This document shows, piece by piece, positions 6,859 through 7,775 of a DNA stretch of 7,775 nucleotides. The position numbers and the translations under genes are program-made. Location: positions 1-7,775 of the forward strand of contig CANCKV010000132.1 in NCBI GenBank assembly GCA_947378615.1. Reading direction: 5' to 3'. Source of the DNA: Chitinophagaceae bacterium. Lineage in GTDB: Bacteria > Bacteroidota > Bacteroidia > Chitinophagales > Chitinophagaceae. The notes below the pieces were generated by a model. The model was given only the letters and a program-made list of their open reading frames with translations. It ran no database searches and was not told the DNA's origin. Position 1 is the stretch's first letter; each line of letters begins with the position of its first letter.

Positions 6859-7158
6859 ATGGAATTATTAATGTCAAGGGAATATTTCCCGAGAGGAACA
6901 AATGGAGTACTGACCGTAAATGGAGGCATTGTATGTCATACGATTGAACTGCCTTGGCGAGACAATCAACATGCGATTTCGTGTATTCTTGAAGGGCGTT
7001 ATGAATTGGCAAAACGATTCAGTCCGAAGTTGAGAAAGCATCTATTGGTGAAGAATGTACATGAAAGAGACTTGATTTTGATTCACCCCTATAATGATGC
7101 AGAAAAGGAGGCTCAGGGCTGTATTGCGCCTGTGACGGTAATTACCGGAGAAGGATGA
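6859..7158 (+). CDS. DUF5675 family protein, N-terminal part before a frameshift
   Basis: The ATG at 6859 opens MELLMSREYFPRGTNGVL, followed by the family hallmarks VCHTIELPWRDNQ, SCILEGRYELAKR, LILIHPYNDAEKEAQGCIAP and VITGEG. These match the DUF5675 domain, found in Bacteroidota genomes and phages and often placed near lysis genes. The catalytic status of the domain is unknown; the conserved His-Pro and Gly-Cys-Ile surroundings are kept here. The frame stops at TGA (7156-7158) after 99 residues, short of the roughly 130-150 residues I expect for the family. The missing C-terminal part is intact in the +1 frame immediately downstream, so this gene is probably frameshifted. It has no signal peptide or membrane segment. 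Confidence 0.85.
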   Translation: MELLMSREYFPRGTNGVLTVNGGIVCHTIELPWRDNQHAISCILEGRYELAKRFSPKLRKHLLVKNVHERDLILIHPYNDAEKEAQGCIAPVTVITGEG

Positions 7159-7270
7159 AGGGGATAACTCACGAGTAGTTTTTGACAAGCTGATAGCAAT
7201 GGTCTATACTATTTTGGAAAAAGGAGAAAAAGTATTTTTAGTGATTAGTTCTAAGGAAGGTAAGGTTTAA
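7157..7270 (+). pseudogene. Out-of-frame C-terminal remainder of the DUF5675 gene
   Basis: Reading from 7157 in the +1 frame gives EGDNSRVVFDKLIAMVYTIL, then EKGEKVFLVISSKEGKV and TAA at 7268-7270. The pattern of a Ser-Arg followed by an amphipathic helix (FDKLxxMVY) and a final strand (KVFLVI) is how DUF5675 proteins normally end. Dropping the single T at 7156 fuses it to the upstream frame as ...TGEG-EGDNSR... and yields a 136-residue protein. It has no start codon of its own at the beginning. Explanations are a real one-base insertion, a sequencing error, or a recoded +1 frameshift at the TGA. Confidence 0.75.
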
Positions 7271-7330
7271 GGCTTAAGGTCAGTGATGAGTTTTGAGTTG
7301 GATTAAGGTTAGATTTTTTCATTGTTTAAA
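7271..7330 (+). repeat. Second reiterated spacer (TTAAGG/GAGTT words)
   Basis: After the DUF5675 remnant, TTTAAGG and CTTAAGG stand in tandem at 7266-7279, followed by TGATGAGTT, TTGAGTT and GATTAAGG variants. There is no stem-loop with T-run except a bare T-run at 7314-7319. It resembles the spacer at 6787-6858 in composition. Confidence 0.4.
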
Positions 7331-7564
7331 ATGGATGTTATGAATATTTTAGAGCGAGTGAATGCACCAACACCAGCGTTTTTTAAGCGGCTACGGAATA
7401 TTGGTTTGTTATTGGCGGCAATAAGTGCCGCTATTATAGCAGCACCAGTTGCACTTCCTGCAGCTTTAGTTTCAGTGGCGAGTTATTTAGCAGTTGGAGG
7501 AACTGTACTTTCTGCTGTGAGTCAGATAACGACAAACAGGGAAAGCCCAGCAACAAGCCCTTAA
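7331..7564 (+). CDS. Small two-helix membrane protein, 77 aa
   Basis: I choose the ATG at 7331, directly after TTTAAA; a TTG at 7322 and an ATG at 7340 (MNILERVNAPTP) are possible alternatives, the last giving the N-terminus I would expect from similar proteins. The stop is TAA at 7562-7564. A basic N-terminus (FFKRLRN) precedes two hydrophobic segments at about residues 24-40 and 43-64, joined by a short APVALPA turn, and a polar tail of about 12 residues. This is a hairpin-type inner-membrane protein with the N-terminus predicted inside. Size and topology resemble class II holins, but no sequence relation is claimed. I recall similar proteins next to DUF5675 genes in Bacteroidota. No function is established. 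Confidence 0.85.
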   Translation: MDVMNILERVNAPTPAFFKRLRNIGLLLAAISAAIIAAPVALPAALVSVASYLAVGGTVLSAVSQITTNRESPATSP

Positions 7565-7629
7565 AAAGGTCACTGGATACTGGTTTCAGGATTCAAGTTT
7601 CAGGTATTGAGAAGTAAAATATTAAAGCA
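7565..7629 (+). repeat. Third reiterated spacer (TTTCAGG words)
   Basis: TTTCAGG occurs at 7584-7590 and 7598-7604 with ATTCAAG between them, followed by GTATTGAGAAGTA, which echoes the spacer at 6787. No terminator is visible before the next gene at 7630. Confidence 0.4.
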
Positions 7630-7775
7630 ATGGATTCTAATCATAGTACGAAGGCAGGCACAATAGGCGGGACGCTGATGAGTGTGTTTTGCAATCTTCA
7701 TAAGGAAGATTTGATAAAAACAGCTACTCTTGCAAGTCTGGGAGCTGTGGTTAGTTTCCTTGTTTCAGTTGCATT
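7630..7775 (+). CDS. Second small membrane protein, 3'-partial
   Basis: The ATG at 7630 follows an A-rich leader (TTAAAGCA) 65 bases after the previous gene, and the frame is open to the window edge (48 codons). It reads MDSNHSTKAGTIGGTLMSVF, then CNLHKEDLIKTATLASLGAV and VSFLVSVA. A polar N-terminus with the TKAGTIGGTL motif and a KEDLIKTA linker lead into a hydrophobic helix from about residue 32 onward that is still running when the window ends. Proteins of this pattern recur in Bacteroidota as short single-helix conserved hypotheticals beside the preceding genes. It may act with the 77-aa membrane protein; this rests on neighbourhood only. Confidence 0.8.
   Translation, partial: MDSNHSTKAGTIGGTLMSVFCNLHKEDLIKTATLASLGAVVSFLVSVA

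Noticed and set aside
7322..7330. TTG at 7322 as the start of the 77-aa membrane protein
   Set aside because: It adds only three residues (MFK) ahead of an ATG that directly follows an A/T-rich leader, and TTG starts are uncommon in this phylum.

Overview
The window looks like the chromosome of a low-GC Bacteroidota, probably of the Chitinophagales/Sphingobacteriia type. A 1.6-kb-plus-residue mosaic surface protein ends in a type IX secretion (T9SS, Por-type) sorting domain, which is confined to this phylum. Starts lack strong Shine-Dalgarno sequences and are A/T-rich, and the candidate promoters resemble the Bacteroidota TTTG / TAnnTTTG pattern. Genus cannot be fixed from the sequence alone.

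Layout. (1) Positions 2-4984 (+): the 3' part of a giant secreted protein that is open at the left window edge. In order it has FG-GAP/VCBS propeller repeats, two IPT/TIG domains, an Ig-like domain, a six-blade NHL propeller, a third TIG domain, six tandem 51-residue cysteine repeats, a carboxypeptidase-regulatory-like domain, a dockerin-like segment, a cohesin-like segment and the T9SS tail. (2) Positions 4985-5584: about 600 bases without a convincing gene. They hold short ACATAG repeats, a strong hairpin terminator pointing left, and the exact 3' end of a tRNA-Ser gene (tRNA positions 56-76, CCA included) on the minus strand. (3) Positions 5585-7775: a small minus-strand DNA-binding-like protein, then, diverging from it, a plus-strand run of four small genes: a 252-aa conserved Bacteroidota protein of unknown function, a DUF5675 protein broken by a one-base frameshift, a 77-aa two-helix membrane protein, and the start of a second small membrane protein cut by the window edge.

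Interpretation. The tRNA-Ser 3' end followed by a terminator on the same strand looks like the distal junction (attR-like) of an element integrated into a tRNA-Ser gene. By the geometry of such insertions, the lower-coordinate side (terminator and giant adhesin) would be host chromosome and the higher-coordinate side (the small-gene cassette) would be the element. I recall the cassette as a recurrent gene set in Bacteroidota without a described function. Its phage-associated DUF5675 member and two small membrane proteins make a lysis-like or envelope-acting role conceivable but unproven. No integrase, structural phage gene or second tRNA end is visible, so the element assignment remains an inference.
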